Positions 33,768 to 42,853 of a DNA stretch of 64,000 bases are shown piece after piece. This stretch comes from Bacteroidaceae bacterium (GTDB taxonomy: Bacteria > Bacteroidota > Bacteroidia > Bacteroidales > Bacteroidaceae). Made by a program: the position numbers and the translations under genes. Positions within the stretch are counted from its first letter, which is position 1, and the number at the start of each line of letters is the position of its first letter. The notes under the pieces were generated by a model, which was not told the origin of the DNA, did no database searches, and saw only the letters and a program-made list of their open reading frames with translations. The stretch lies in the NCBI GenBank assembly GCA_017617635.1, contig JAFZVW010000021.1, positions 1 through 64,000 of the forward strand, in the 5' to 3' direction.

Positions 33768-33825
33768 GGATTGACGGAATTATGGATTTGTTTTCGTTCC
33801 GAAAAAGAAAAACAATGGTTTTTGT

Positions 33826-33856
33826 TTTGTTATTCACGACCTAATTTGTATCTTTG
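33826..33856 (+). promoter_or_regulatory. Promoter of the ruvB operon
   Basis: TTTG (33826-33829), 19 bp, then TATCTTTG (33849-33856) matches the two-box Bacteroidetes promoter. The ATG follows 8 bp later. Confidence 0.7.
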
Positions 33857-33864
33857 CCATACTA

Positions 33865-34902
33865 ATGGAAGATTTTGATATCAGAGAACAGGGCAGGCTG
33901 AAGGAAAAGGACTTTGAGCAGGCATTGCGTCCACTGAAGTTTGAGGATTTCAGCGGTCAGACAAAGGTCGTGGATAATCTGCAGGTCTTTGTGGAGGCTG
34001 CCAAATACCGTGGTGAACCTCTGGATCATACATTGCTGCACGGCCCTCCGGGATTGGGCAAGACAACGCTGTCGAATATCATTGCGAACGAGTTGGGGGT
34101 CGGCTTCAAGCTGACAAGCGGACCTGTACTGGACAAGCCCGGGGATTTGGCTGGAATACTGACAAGCCTTGAGCCTAATGATGTACTGTTTATTGACGAG
34201 ATACATCGCCTGAGCCCTATAGTGGAAGAATATCTGTACAGTGCGATGGAGGACTATCGCATTGACATAATGATAGACAAGGGCCCCAGCGCCCGCAGCA
34301 TTCAGCTTGACCTGGCTCCGTTCACCCTGGTGGGCGCAACAACGCGCAGCGGTCTTCTGACGGCTCCATTGCGTGCCCGTTTCGGTATTAACCTGCATCT
34401 GGAATATTACGATGCCGGGACTCTGCAGAAGATTATCGAGCGCAGTGCCGGCATACTGGGCTTGTCGATAGACAGCAAGGCTGCTGCCGAGATTGCAAGC
34501 CGCAGCCGCGGTACGCCTCGTATCGCCAATGCCCTGCTGCGCCGTGTACGTGACTTTGCGCAGGTGAAGGGTAACGGCAGGATTGACCTGGCGATTGCAC
34601 GTTTTGCATTGGAGGCCCTGAACATCGACCGCTATGGACTGGACGAGATTGACAACAAGATACTGCTGACGATAATAGACAAGTTCAAGGGCGGACCTGT
34701 GGGCATCAATACCATAGCGACGGCGATTGGCGAGGATGGCGGTACCATCGAGGAGGTGTATGAGCCTTTCCTGATAAAAGAGGGATTCATAAAGCGCACT
34801 CCGCGCGGACGCGAGGCTACGGAGCTGGCGTATTCGCATCTGGGGCGCACTATGGGAAGCCGGTACGGCAACCCTTTGCAGGGTGATCTGTTTGATAACT
34901 GA
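33865..34902 (+). CDS. ruvB: Holliday junction branch-migration helicase RuvB
   Basis: This 345-residue AAA+ motor of the RuvABC resolvasome has Walker [18 protein letters not shown], Walker [12 protein letters not shown], sensor 1 LVGATTRSG and the arginine-finger region LRARFGI. The C-terminal winged helix has [16 protein letters not shown]. Length is typical. The first deoxynucleoside kinase gene begins 34 bp after its stop, and the genes to about 38.65 kb run in the same direction. Confidence 0.96.
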   Translation: MEDFDIREQGRLKEKDFEQALRPLKFEDFSGQTKVVDNLQVFVEAAKYRGEPLDHTLLHGPPGLGKTTLSNIIANELGVGFKLTSGPVLDKPGDLAGILTSLEPNDVLFIDEIHRLSPIVEEYLYSAMEDYRIDIMIDKGPSARSIQLDLAPFTLVGATTRSGLLTAPLRARFGINLHLEYYDAGTLQKIIERSAGILGLSIDSKAAAEIASRSRGTPRIANALLRRVRDFAQVKGNGRIDLAIARFALEALNIDRYGLDEIDNKILLTIIDKFKGGPVGINTIATAIGEDGGTIEEVYEPFLIKEGFIKRTPRGREATELAYSHLGRTMGSRYGNPLQGDLFDN

Positions 34903-34936
34903 CAATATAGTCGATAAGAATAAAGTCGAAAGAAGT

Positions 34937-35557
34937 ATGGGGCTGTTTATAGCCATAGCGGGAAACATAGGTGCGGGCAAGACGACGCTGACGCAGATGC
35001 TGGCTGCCAAATACGGATGGGAGGCCAGATTCGAGGCAGTGGCCCAGAATCCGTATCTGGATGACTATTACAAGGACATCCACAGGTGGAGTTTCTGCCT
35101 GGAGACGTTCTTCCTGAAGGAGCGTTTCCGTGATTTGCTGGACATATCGCATGCTGACCATGACATAATACAGGACCGCAGCATATTCGAGGGCGTTCAT
35201 GTCTTTGCCGCCAACAACAAGGCTATGGGCAATATGGATGACCGCGACTACGAGACGTTTCTGGAACTGTTCGACCAGATGACGAGTGTGGCGCGTACCC
35301 CCGACCTGATGATTTACCTGAGAGCCAGCGTACCGCACCTGGTTGCCAATATACAGAAGCGCGGCCGTGACTACGAGCAGGCTATTCCGCTGGATTACCT
35401 GAAGGGACTGAACGAGCGTTACGAGGATTTCATACAGGACAAGTACCCCGGACGCGTACTGACAATTGATGTCGACAACATGGACTTTGTCCAGAACAGG
35501 GATGACTTTAAATTCATAACAGAGAAAATAGACCGTATATTCTACGGATTATTCTGA
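34937..35557 (+). CDS. Deoxynucleoside kinase, first of a tandem pair
   Basis: This 206-residue enzyme phosphorylates deoxynucleosides for salvage. The P-loop is AIAGNIGAGKTTLTQ. The family DRS-type motif is IIQDRSIFEG (Asp-Arg pair for the base and sugar), and the lid is KRGRDYEQAI. ATG 34937 places the P-loop at residue 5, as in relatives; the longer frame overlapping ruvB is rejected. The next gene is a paralogue sharing most motifs, recalling the dAK/dGK subunit pairs encoded side by side in lactobacilli. The base preference cannot be read from sequence. Confidence 0.85.
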   Translation: MGLFIAIAGNIGAGKTTLTQMLAAKYGWEARFEAVAQNPYLDDYYKDIHRWSFCLETFFLKERFRDLLDISHADHDIIQDRSIFEGVHVFAANNKAMGNMDDRDYETFLELFDQMTSVARTPDLMIYLRASVPHLVANIQKRGRDYEQAIPLDYLKGLNERYEDFIQDKYPGRVLTIDVDNMDFVQNRDDFKFITEKIDRIFYGLF

Positions 35558-35599
35558 AACTGTCGAACCATATAAACCGCGCCAAGGGCGCATATTGAT

Positions 35600-36214
35600 A
35601 TGCATATAGCAATCGCAGGAAACATTGGTTGTGGCAAGACCACACTGACTAAGATGCTGGCCAAGCGTTATGGCTGGGAGCCTCGTTTCGAACCCGTTGA
35701 CGTTAATCCGTATCTGGAGGATTTCTACGGTGACATGAGTCGCTGGAGCTTCAACCTGCAGATATACTTCCTGAACAAGCGTTTCAAGGACGTCGTGGAG
35801 ATCTCGAAGGAGAAGGACAAGACAATCATACAGGACCGTACTATATTCGAGGATGCGCGTATCTTTGCTCCCAATCTGCATGACCAGGGGTTTATGACGG
35901 ACAGGGACTTCAAGAACTATTCGGATCTGTTCGACCTGATGATGTCACTGGTAGGCCTGCCTGACCTGATGATTTACATCAAGAGCAGCATTCCTACGCT
36001 GATTGCGCAGATTACCAAGCGCGGACGCGAATACGAGCAGTCGATCCGCATTGATTACCTGCAGGGTCTGAACGACCGCTACAACGAGTGGATAGCATCG
36101 TACAAGGGGCCTTTGCTCATTATTGACGGTGACAACTGCAAATACGGCGACAATCCCGAAGATTTCCGCAAGGTTTGCGACGAGATCGACCAGAGGTTGT
36201 ACGGATTGTTCTAG
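35600..36214 (+). CDS. Deoxynucleoside kinase, second of a tandem pair
   Basis: This 204-residue paralogue of the preceding gene has P-loop AIAGNIGCGKTTLTK, IIQDRTIFED, and lid KRGREYEQSI. Both proteins end in YGLF. Against the first copy, the DRS motif is DRT and the substrate-loop region differs (EDARIFAPN versus EGVHVFAAN), suggesting a different nucleoside. It lies 42 bp downstream of copy 1; the flippase gene starts 9 bp after its stop. Confidence 0.85.
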   Translation: MHIAIAGNIGCGKTTLTKMLAKRYGWEPRFEPVDVNPYLEDFYGDMSRWSFNLQIYFLNKRFKDVVEISKEKDKTIIQDRTIFEDARIFAPNLHDQGFMTDRDFKNYSDLFDLMMSLVGLPDLMIYIKSSIPTLIAQITKRGREYEQSIRIDYLQGLNDRYNEWIASYKGPLLIIDGDNCKYGDNPEDFRKVCDEIDQRLYGLF

Positions 36215-36223
36215 GCAGGGCTT

Positions 36224-37672
36224 ATGGCAAACATGAAGTCTTTGGCCAAGGATACCGCCATTTACGGATTGTCCTCGATTGTCGGCAGGTTCCTGAACTA
36301 CCTGCTGGTGCCGCTGTACACGCATGTGATAAGTGCCGCCAGCGGCGGATACGGCATCGTGACAAACCTGTATGCCTATGTTGCACTGCTGCTGGTGATT
36401 CTGACCTTCGGCATGGAGACGACGTTCTTCCGTTTTGCCAACAAGGAGGACGAGGATGCGCACACGGTATTCTCGACGACGATGGCAATGGTGGGATTCC
36501 TGTCACTGCTGTTCCTCGGATGTATCTTCGGGCTTATAAACCCCATAAGCAATGCTCTTGGCTATACCGGGCACAAGGACTATATACTGATGATGGCCGT
36601 TGTGGTGGCCCTTGATGCAATACAGGCGATTCCGTTCTGCTACCTCAGGTTCAGGAAAAAGGCCATCAAGTTTGCCTCGCTGAAACTGCTGTTCATAGTG
36701 ATGAATATCGGCTTGAACCTGCTGTATTTCGTGGTTTTGGGCAAGACGGACGTATTCTATGTGTTTGCACTGAACCTGGTATGCACGGGGTTGATTACAT
36801 TCTTCTTCATACCCGAGCTGGCAAGCATCAGGTGGCATTTCGACCTGTCGCTGCTCAGGCGTATGTTCTCGTACTCGTGGCCTATACTGGTGCTGGGCAT
36901 TGCGGGAATACTGAACCAGGCAGCGGACAAGATGATTTTCCCGCTTGTATATCCCGACCATGCCAAGGGTGTGCAGGAGCTGGGCATATATGGTGCCTGT
37001 GTCAAGGTGGCGATGATTATGGCGATGATTACGCAGGCGTTCCGCTATGCCTACGAGCCGTTTGTATTTGCCGAGAGCCGTGACAAGGACAAGAATACGA
37101 CCTATGCCCTGGGAATGAAGTATTTCCTGATTTTCACCCTGCTGGCATTCCTGTGTGTCGTTGCCTACCTGCCGTTGCTGAAGTACATGGTCGGCAGCAG
37201 TTACTGGGAAGGGCTGAAGGTCATCCCCATAGTAATGGCGGCTGAGATTATGATGGGTGTATATTTTAACCTGTCCTTCTGGTACAAGCTGATAGACAAG
37301 ACCATTTACGGGGCATTCTTCTCGCTGGCAGGTTGCTCGGTACTGATAATCATAAACCTGGTATTCATTCCCAGGTACAGCTACATGGCTTGTGCCTGGG
37401 GCGGCTTTGCCGGTTATGCAACGGCTATGGTGCTGTGCTATCTGGTGGGACAGCGCAAGAATCCCATCAACTACCCGATGAAGAGCATTATGGTGTATGT
37501 CGCCATTGCCGTTTTGTTCTATGCCATAATGGAGTTTCTGCCCAAGTCGTGGCCGGCTGCGGCACGCATGGGAATAAATACATTACTGATAATTGCATTC
37601 ATGGGGCATATCGTCTACCACGACATGCCTGTATCCAAACTGCCTGTAATAGGCAAATATTTCAAAAAGTAA
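36224..37672 (+). CDS. Polysaccharide flippase / oligosaccharide exporter (MOP superfamily)
   Basis: This 482-residue integral membrane protein has about 12-14 TM helices. It starts SLAKDTAIYGLSSIVGRFLNYLLVPLY, the usual opening of Wzx-type flippases that move lipid-linked sugars to the periplasmic side. No glycosyltransferases are next to it, so its substrate is unknown. Its position behind ruvB is a common Bacteroidales arrangement. Confidence 0.85.
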   Translation: MANMKSLAKDTAIYGLSSIVGRFLNYLLVPLYTHVISAASGGYGIVTNLYAYVALLLVILTFGMETTFFRFANKEDEDAHTVFSTTMAMVGFLSLLFLGCIFGLINPISNALGYTGHKDYILMMAVVVALDAIQAIPFCYLRFRKKAIKFASLKLLFIVMNIGLNLLYFVVLGKTDVFYVFALNLVCTGLITFFFIPELASIRWHFDLSLLRRMFSYSWPILVLGIAGILNQAADKMIFPLVYPDHAKGVQELGIYGACVKVAMIMAMITQAFRYAYEPFVFAESRDKDKNTTYALGMKYFLIFTLLAFLCVVAYLPLLKYMVGSSYWEGLKVIPIVMAAEIMMGVYFNLSFWYKLIDKTIYGAFFSLAGCSVLIIINLVFIPRYSYMACAWGGFAGYATAMVLCYLVGQRKNPINYPMKSIMVYVAIAVLFYAIMEFLPKSWPAAARMGINTLLIIAFMGHIVYHDMPVSKLPVIGKYFKK

Positions 37673-37675
37673 TCT

Positions 37676-38653
37676 ATGAAGAAGATAGCACTTGCATTTA
37701 TGGCAGTCGCCATAAGTCTGAACCTGTATGCCGAGGACATGCCCGAGGGGTATTACAACAGTATTGACGAAAAGAAGGACAAGGCGTTGAAATCGGCTAT
37801 TTCTGCCGCTATCAGGCAGCATACGGCCATAACCTACGGAACCGGCAAAGGCAAGACGTGGGAGGTATTCTACTACAGCGACCGTGACCCGGTAACAGGC
37901 TTGTGCATGGACATGTACTGCGATGACTGGAAGGTTATTTCCAACCCCGGAGATGTTGCAAGCGGTTGCAACATCGAGCATAGTTTCGCCAAAAGCTGGT
38001 GGGGCGGCAGCAATAATGACGCATACAAGGACTGCTATCACCTGAATCCCTCAAACTCAACAGCCAACAGCGCACGCAGCAACTATCCATTAGGTGTGCC
38101 GACAAAGGAGATAAAAACCAGCGGCACGGGTTCGCTGAAGGTAGGCAAGGCCACATACAACGGTCAGACTTTCTGGGTATTTGAACCCAAGGACGAATAC
38201 AAGGGTGATTTCGCACGTGCATATTTCTACATGGCTACATGCTATGGCGATGAACTTACTTGGCGTAAAGACAACAAGGATGTAGGCTCGTACTATGCCA
38301 TGCGCCCCTCAAATGATGCCGACGAGTATCTTGAGTTCATGGATTGGGAAATTGACATCCTGCTGCAATGGCACCGCCAGGATCCTGTTTCGGACAAGGA
38401 ACTGAAGCGCATGGATGCGGTAAGCGACTTCCAGCACAACCGTAATCCTTATATCGACTACCCCGAACTGGTCGAGTACATCTGGGGCAATAAAAAGGGC
38501 CAGACACTGAATCTTGCTTCCCTGACACGCATTACAGGCATCGATGATGTCTTTACAGGTGCAAAGCCCGAGGTTACCAAGATGTTAGTGAATGGCCGCC
38601 TTGTCATCCGCAAGGATGGTATTCTCTACGACCTGAGCGGCCGTAGAGAATAG
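37676..38653 (+). CDS. Secreted endonuclease I (EndA/NucM family), short C-terminal tail
   Basis: This 325-residue secreted nuclease has a signal peptide at 1-19 (ending LYAED). The endonuclease I domain shows CNIEHSFAKSWWGG (catalytic His) and LNPSNSTANSARSNYPLG (metal-site Asn). The end is ...ILYDLSGRRE and then stop. The YDLxGRR motif is where the other secreted proteins in this window continue for some 20 residues to KGIxIxNGK..K, so the sorting tail looks cut short. It degrades DNA outside the cell. It starts 3 bp after the flippase stop. Confidence 0.85.
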   Translation: MKKIALAFMAVAISLNLYAEDMPEGYYNSIDEKKDKALKSAISAAIRQHTAITYGTGKGKTWEVFYYSDRDPVTGLCMDMYCDDWKVISNPGDVASGCNIEHSFAKSWWGGSNNDAYKDCYHLNPSNSTANSARSNYPLGVPTKEIKTSGTGSLKVGKATYNGQTFWVFEPKDEYKGDFARAYFYMATCYGDELTWRKDNKDVGSYYAMRPSNDADEYLEFMDWEIDILLQWHRQDPVSDKELKRMDAVSDFQHNRNPYIDYPELVEYIWGNKKGQTLNLASLTRITGIDDVFTGAKPEVTKMLVNGRLVIRKDGILYDLSGRRE

Positions 38654-38657
38654 CTGA

Positions 38658-38837
38658 TCAATTCATTAGGAATACATCGCTGTTTCCGGATTCTCCCATT
38701 GGGTTGTAACGGACGTCAGCACTGGTAGGTCCGCCACCGGAGTTGCTTCCGCCTGACTGTATTGCGGAGTTGGCCAGGATGCTCTCTGCCTCAACGGCAA
38801 CAAGCTGTGCCTTTGGCTGAACAAATGTCTTTTTCAT
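38658..38837 (-). CDS. 59-residue Gly/Ser-rich small peptide in the cobalamin operon
   Basis: The minus-strand frame begins MKKTFVQPKAQLVAVEAESI, has a Gly/Ser-rich middle (SGGSNSGGGPTS) and ends MGESGNSDVFLMN. The start pattern MKKxxxxPxxxxVxxExExxLA is one I know from many small unannotated Bacteroidales proteins found beside surface-protein genes. The function is unknown. It begins 20 bp after the stop of the DUF4465-like gene on the same strand and is therefore probably made from the riboswitch-controlled transcript. Confidence 0.6.
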   Translation of the reverse strand: MKKTFVQPKAQLVAVEAESILANSAIQSGGSNSGGGPTSADVRYNPMGESGNSDVFLMN

Positions 38838-38857
38838 ATTGATTCTTGGGTTTTTAA

Positions 38858-40564
38858 TTACTTGATAATCAACTTTCTGTTCTGAATAACGATTCCCTTG
38901 GCATTGGCGCTTACCTTACGGCCTACGAGGTCGTACACGTCACCCTCTGTCAGGTTACCGTTGCCGTCAATTGTCAGGATGCTTGTTGCACCGCCGTCAA
39001 CAACAGAGATTGTCATGTTGCGTGTATTGCCCGGAGTCGTTGTCTCGAACCAGCCGCGATATGGCTTAATCCCGGTCTCGTCCTCGGCAATCCAGAACAT
39101 ATTCTGAGCGATGAAATACTTGTCCATACCCTGGATGCTTGTTCCTGTCAGGGTGCCCTTCATAATCCAGTTAGAAGGTGTGGTCTCGGCAGTAGTTGAA
39201 TACTGGGAAGCAGGCTTCAGCACAACATTCTTGGCGCCGATTTCAACGTCGCTGCCAGAAGCAAGCTTCTTGAATACTGCAGGCTGACCGGCTGCAACCC
39301 CGTCAACTGGCTTGAATGTGAGTTCGTCCGTTGTTGCACCGACCAACTCGTAATACTGGATATCATCGTTGCTCTTAACCTCGTATGGCAGACATACTGT
39401 GCCCCAGTTTGTTGTTGTTGAACGGGTATAGTTTACTGACTGTGCAACATACTCGGTTGAAACTTCATACGCAGCATCGTCATTAAAGTCTGCCTCGGGA
39501 ACGACTGCTGTCATAGCACCCAGCTTGCAGTCGCTTGCCTGGCCGCCCAGGTTGTCGATGCAGAAATATGCAGATGTACTCATGCCGTAGGTATTATGCT
39601 TGGTCGACGAAAGTTCGAACTGCAAACCGTCGATTTCACCCAGTGAGCTCAGGTCAACCCACTGCCAGTTTTTGGCATACTTCCAGTCGCCAGGTGTACG
39701 ATAGTCGGCCAGATAGTAATCAATAGTGCCTGTGACCGTCTCACCGTCCAGACCCTTGATTGTGAGCAGGAACCAGTCGTCCTGATGGAAAGGCAGACCA
39801 TACTTCTTCTCGTCACCGATGGTTTCTATGCTCATTCCGTCACCATTGATGAAAGCAGACACATTGACTGCAGTATTGGTAACGGCAACACCGCTCAGGG
39901 TTGTCTTCGTAAAGTTTATCTTCTCGAAGGCGTCCATGATGTAGATTGTGGCATAGTTGTTGCCCTCTGCAGCACCTGCTGCCGACGGCAGATATGCATC
40001 GCTGTAATCCTGTACCTTTGTACCTTCCTTGTAGCTTACTGCCTGAGTAGACATGTAGCCGATCCAATCGCCGTACTTAACGACATTCGTATTGAAACGT
40101 GCTGCACCGCTCAGCCACTTGTTGTCACCAACCTCAAATGTTCCGGGGCGGTATACACCATTCTCAGGTATTTCCAGATCCTCGAAAGTTGCGGGTGAGA
40201 ATACCGCCGGCAACTCGGGACCTGTCTGTTCCTTCTTGCAAATGATGGTTACATCGAAATCCTCTTCGACATCATCATAATACATGATTGACAACTCGTT
40301 ATCCCAAAGCATATAACAGCCTGTTGGGTCACTGTAATCATCCGACAGTTCCGTGTCACCGTACTTTACAGAAACCTCTGCACCAGCAAAGGTGTAGCCG
40401 CTTTCCAAATCAAAGGTCAAGCTAACCCACATGTTGTCTTCATCAAATTCCGTAGGATTACCTTCAGCAGATGTACATCCTGTCAGATGAAGATTGATTT
40501 TCCCCTGTGCCTGAATGCCGATAACAGCAACAAGCGCAAGCATAAGAGTAAGAATTCTCTTCAT
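38858..40564 (-). CDS. Secreted DUF4465-like protein of a cobalamin-regulated operon
   Basis: This 568-residue protein has a signal peptide at 1-19 (ending GIQAQ). The central part (about 125-350) reads TFEDLEIPENGVYRPG...GDWIGYMSTQAV and later FELSSTKHNTYGMSTSAYFCIDNL, which fits the DUF4465 family often found in Bacteroidetes vitamin B12 uptake loci. The C-terminus ends DVYDLVGRKV...AKGIVIQNRKLIIK, the Prevotella-type tail. It lies 33 bp downstream of the next gene, behind a cobalamin riboswitch, so it probably binds or captures corrinoids at the surface. That role is inferred. Confidence 0.7.
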   Translation of the reverse strand: MKRILTLMLALVAVIGIQAQGKINLHLTGCTSAEGNPTEFDEDNMWVSLTFDLESGYTFAGAEVSVKYGDTELSDDYSDPTGCYMLWDNELSIMYYDDVEEDFDVTIICKKEQTGPELPAVFSPATFEDLEIPENGVYRPGTFEVGDNKWLSGAARFNTNVVKYGDWIGYMSTQAVSYKEGTKVQDYSDAYLPSAAGAAEGNNYATIYIMDAFEKINFTKTTLSGVAVTNTAVNVSAFINGDGMSIETIGDEKKYGLPFHQDDWFLLTIKGLDGETVTGTIDYYLADYRTPGDWKYAKNWQWVDLSSLGEIDGLQFELSSTKHNTYGMSTSAYFCIDNLGGQASDCKLGAMTAVVPEADFNDDAAYEVSTEYVAQSVNYTRSTTTNWGTVCLPYEVKSNDDIQYYELVGATTDELTFKPVDGVAAGQPAVFKKLASGSDVEIGAKNVVLKPASQYSTTAETTPSNWIMKGTLTGTSIQGMDKYFIAQNMFWIAEDETGIKPYRGWFETTTPGNTRNMTISVVDGGATSILTIDGNGNLTEGDVYDLVGRKVSANAKGIVIQNRKLIIK

Positions 40565-40597
40565 AAGCTAAAAAAATTAAGTTAATAAAGTTATAGG

Positions 40598-41635
40598 TTA
40601 CTTCACTATAAGTTTTCCGTTACTGATAATCACGCCCTTGGCGTTCACGTCTGTCCTGCGGCCGGTCAGATCGTAGTATATGCCGTTTTCACAGGTTCCT
40701 GTTGCATTGATATCAACAACTGCCGTCGGAACTGCTGACGGGTGCAGGTCCTCGGCACCGGCAAATTCGGTGCTGGTTTCGCCCAACAGAACGTTAATCT
40801 GATTCATGGCACAGTACACACGCACGAAATCAACCTGACTGAGCTTTACCGGCTGGCGGTTATTGTCCACCGCCCAATCCAGGTTGAAGCAGCATGCCTC
40901 GTTCTTCTTTCCGTCAATCAGATTCGGCTGGTTGTCAACATAGCCATAGCGAAGGAACTTCATAACGAAATTGCCGTTTTCCTTGTACATGTTCTTGGGA
41001 AGCAGCGTACCAGTAAAGGTCAGTGAGCCATTAGCAGTAAGCCATGACGGGAAATATTCCTGATCATGATATGCATTACGTGTCATGACACCCTTGCCAC
41101 CCTGGTTATCCGTCCATGCAATCGGTTTCCTGTCACCGGCAAAGTTATATGTTATCGCATAGTTGTACACCACCTTGCCAATGCTGTCTACGTCGGCACT
41201 GCCGCTAAGCTCGTACCATTCGTCATCGGGCAGACCGTTTCCATTGTCATCCCGGCTGACCATGACAATTCCGGGTTCCGAGCTGCCAGCATCCGTAAGA
41301 CCGGTACCGACAAACGCATTGCCCATGATGTACAAATCATACTCACCGGCAACGTTCACGACAGGGTGATCAAATCCGAATGTCACATAACCCCCGAAAC
41401 CGCCAAGGCATATCATTCCCTCATCGGCAATAAGCTCCAGACATTTCTGCGCCATTGCACCGGCATCGTCACCTTCCTCCCACTCGGGCATTGTGTTGAT
41501 AAACTGCCCCGGGGCAGGTACATATTCGTACACCTTGTTTATATAAGGGGAGTTTAGACTCTGCGCACTGGCTCCCGTTATCGCAACGAAGGCCAGCACT
41601 GCAAGAGTCAGCAGATAGTAAGTAAAAGTCTTCAT
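40598..41635 (-). CDS. Secreted surface protein directly behind the cobalamin riboswitch
   Basis: This 345-residue protein starts at ATG 41635, which gives the signal peptide MKTFTYYLLTLAVLAFVAIT, cleaved near ASAQ. The body reads VYEYVPAPGQFINTMPEWEEGD...GGFGGYVTFGFDHPVVN, DLYIMGNAF and DDNGNGLPDDEWYELSGS. This sequence type is annotated as a PKD/cell-surface protein in B12 loci of Bacteroidales. It ends IYYDLTGRRT...AKGVIISNGKLIVK. It is the first gene after the riboswitch. No btuB transporter gene lies next to it, so it may work with one elsewhere. Confidence 0.72.
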   Translation of the reverse strand: MKTFTYYLLTLAVLAFVAITGASAQSLNSPYINKVYEYVPAPGQFINTMPEWEEGDDAGAMAQKCLELIADEGMICLGGFGGYVTFGFDHPVVNVAGEYDLYIMGNAFVGTGLTDAGSSEPGIVMVSRDDNGNGLPDDEWYELSGSADVDSIGKVVYNYAITYNFAGDRKPIAWTDNQGGKGVMTRNAYHDQEYFPSWLTANGSLTFTGTLLPKNMYKENGNFVMKFLRYGYVDNQPNLIDGKKNEACCFNLDWAVDNNRQPVKLSQVDFVRVYCAMNQINVLLGETSTEFAGAEDLHPSAVPTAVVDINATGTCENGIYYDLTGRRTDVNAKGVIISNGKLIVK

Positions 41636-41699
41636 TCCACTACATAGCATTATAGCACGCAATAAGCGTGCGGTTGATTCATATCAGCATTGATTTCGT

Positions 41700-41892
41700 T
41701 CTCCGTAATCCCGCGGAGTTCTACTACGCTGGCATTGGCAGGTCTTCTGACTCGTTCCGAAGATAATACGCCTTCCCGTTACACAGTGGCATCTGTACTA
41801 CCTTACAAAGGACTTACAGCATCGGGTAATGTCGCAGGATTTCACTGCGTTCCCATCTTAGCACTCGGCTATTTGCATAGCTTTGTGAACCA
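41700..41892 (-). ncRNA. Cobalamin riboswitch
   Basis: On the minus strand the leader carries the class hallmarks in order: GGGAACGCAGTGAAATCCTG, CGATGCTGTAAGTC, GCCACTGTG, and the B12 box GAGTCAGAAGACCTGCCA (near 41735-41755). A CTCCGCGG...CGGAG hairpin follows before the gene. A TACATTTG promoter box lies just upstream. It should shut off the two surface-protein genes, and probably the small peptide, when cobalamin is abundant. Confidence 0.92.
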
Positions 41893-41901
41893 AATGCAAC
41901 G

Positions 41902-41909
41902 CAAATGTA
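41902..41909 (-). promoter_or_regulatory. -7 promoter box of the riboswitch transcript
   Basis: The minus strand reads TACATTTG (TAnnTTTG), placing the transcript start at about 41895, immediately before the riboswitch. Confidence 0.55.
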
Positions 41910-41978
41910 CACATTTTTAATAAAAGAAAGAAGAAATTACTCCAAATTTTAAAATTCTCCCTCAAAACTCCACGCTCT

Positions 41979-41994
41979 CCCTCCCTCGGGAGGG
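41979..41994. repeat. GC-rich inverted repeat, possible terminator
   Basis: CCCTCC-CTCG-GGAGGG lies downstream of the S51 peptidase gene on the minus strand. There is no U-run after it, so it may be a dispersed repeat rather than a classic terminator. Nothing else is seen in 41910-42007. Confidence 0.35.
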
Positions 41995-42007
41995 TCGGGG
42001 TGGGGCA

Positions 42008-42736
42008 TCAGATTATCGGCAGAAGCACCTTTTGTCCGTCTTCGCAAACCTGACGGAATATACCGTTTTCTATGATATATGCCTCGCCGCGGATTTCCTC
42101 GTACCCGAATTTGCTGAACAGATAGGTTCCGTCCGGGAAAACATAGAAACGGCGTCCCATACTGTCTTCTGCCGCAATCTCCTCGTATACCAGAAGGTCA
42201 TCGACCTTGCCGCCCTTCCACATATAATAATGAGGCAGAATCTGTACGCTGGTGAGGCCAAGCCCCGGGAAGAAGCGCTGGTATGCCGGACTTATTGCCT
42301 CGCCCTGATATTCGGGCAGGGAATAGACGATGTCGGCACAATTCATACTGCCCGCGCTGATTGTCAGCAGTGTTCCCTGGAAAGCACGCAGTTCCTCGCG
42401 CAAGTATATCTGACTGAAGAACTGGTGCTGTGTAGGCACATGGCCTCCACACAGAATAATAAAGTCCGACTTCCTTATCAGTTTTGTCGTCTGATGCTGG
42501 TTGCGCCTGTCCAGTATTTCCCACGACGAGAAAGAAAGCCCGGCACGCTCCATTGTACCCCGCAAACCCACACTGGCCATATCGTTGCCGCATGTGTCAG
42601 CAGGGTCGGATGCAACCATCAGGGCACGGGCTCCGGCGGGAACCTGGCGCAGCAACTCGTCGCGCAATCCGTTTTTTTCGAAAATTGCGCCGTCGGTATT
42701 GTTGCAGGGACTGCTTGTCAGGAACAGCGTAAACAT
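42008..42736 (-). CDS. S51-family peptidase (dipeptidase E / cyanophycinase-like)
   Basis: This 242-residue cytoplasmic serine peptidase has a class-I-glutaminase-like fold. It shows MFTLFLTSSPC at the start, then IILCGGHVPTQHQFF. The nucleophile elbow is TISAGSMNCAD (GxSAGS-like), and a His is in QILPHYYMW. ATG 42736 is chosen because the -7 box TACTTTTG lies directly upstream, leaving no room for a longer form. The substrate may be Asp-X dipeptides. It is divergent from the ATP-grasp gene. Confidence 0.75.
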   Translation of the reverse strand: MFTLFLTSSPCNNTDGAIFEKNGLRDELLRQVPAGARALMVASDPADTCGNDMASVGLRGTMERAGLSFSSWEILDRRNQHQTTKLIRKSDFIILCGGHVPTQHQFFSQIYLREELRAFQGTLLTISAGSMNCADIVYSLPEYQGEAISPAYQRFFPGLGLTSVQILPHYYMWKGGKVDDLLVYEEIAAEDSMGRRFYVFPDGTYLFSKFGYEEIRGEAYIIENGIFRQVCEDGQKVLLPII

Positions 42737-42816
42737 AACTGGTTGCAAAAGTACGAAAAATATATGTCAATCTAAGATATTGTCAGCCATTTTACGTATT
42801 TTTCAAATAATAATCC

Positions 42817-42824
42817 TATATTTG
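42817..42824 (+). promoter_or_regulatory. -7 promoter box of the ATP-grasp/esterase pair
   Basis: TATATTTG matches TAnnTTTG, 29 bp before the ATG at 42854. Confidence 0.5.
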
Positions 42825-42853
42825 TCAGGCGCAAACCTAAAAAATCTTAATAT

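Noticed and set aside
33862..35010. Long open frame (382 codons) on the minus strand across ruvB
   Set aside because: It is antisense to a highly conserved gene and its product has no motif.
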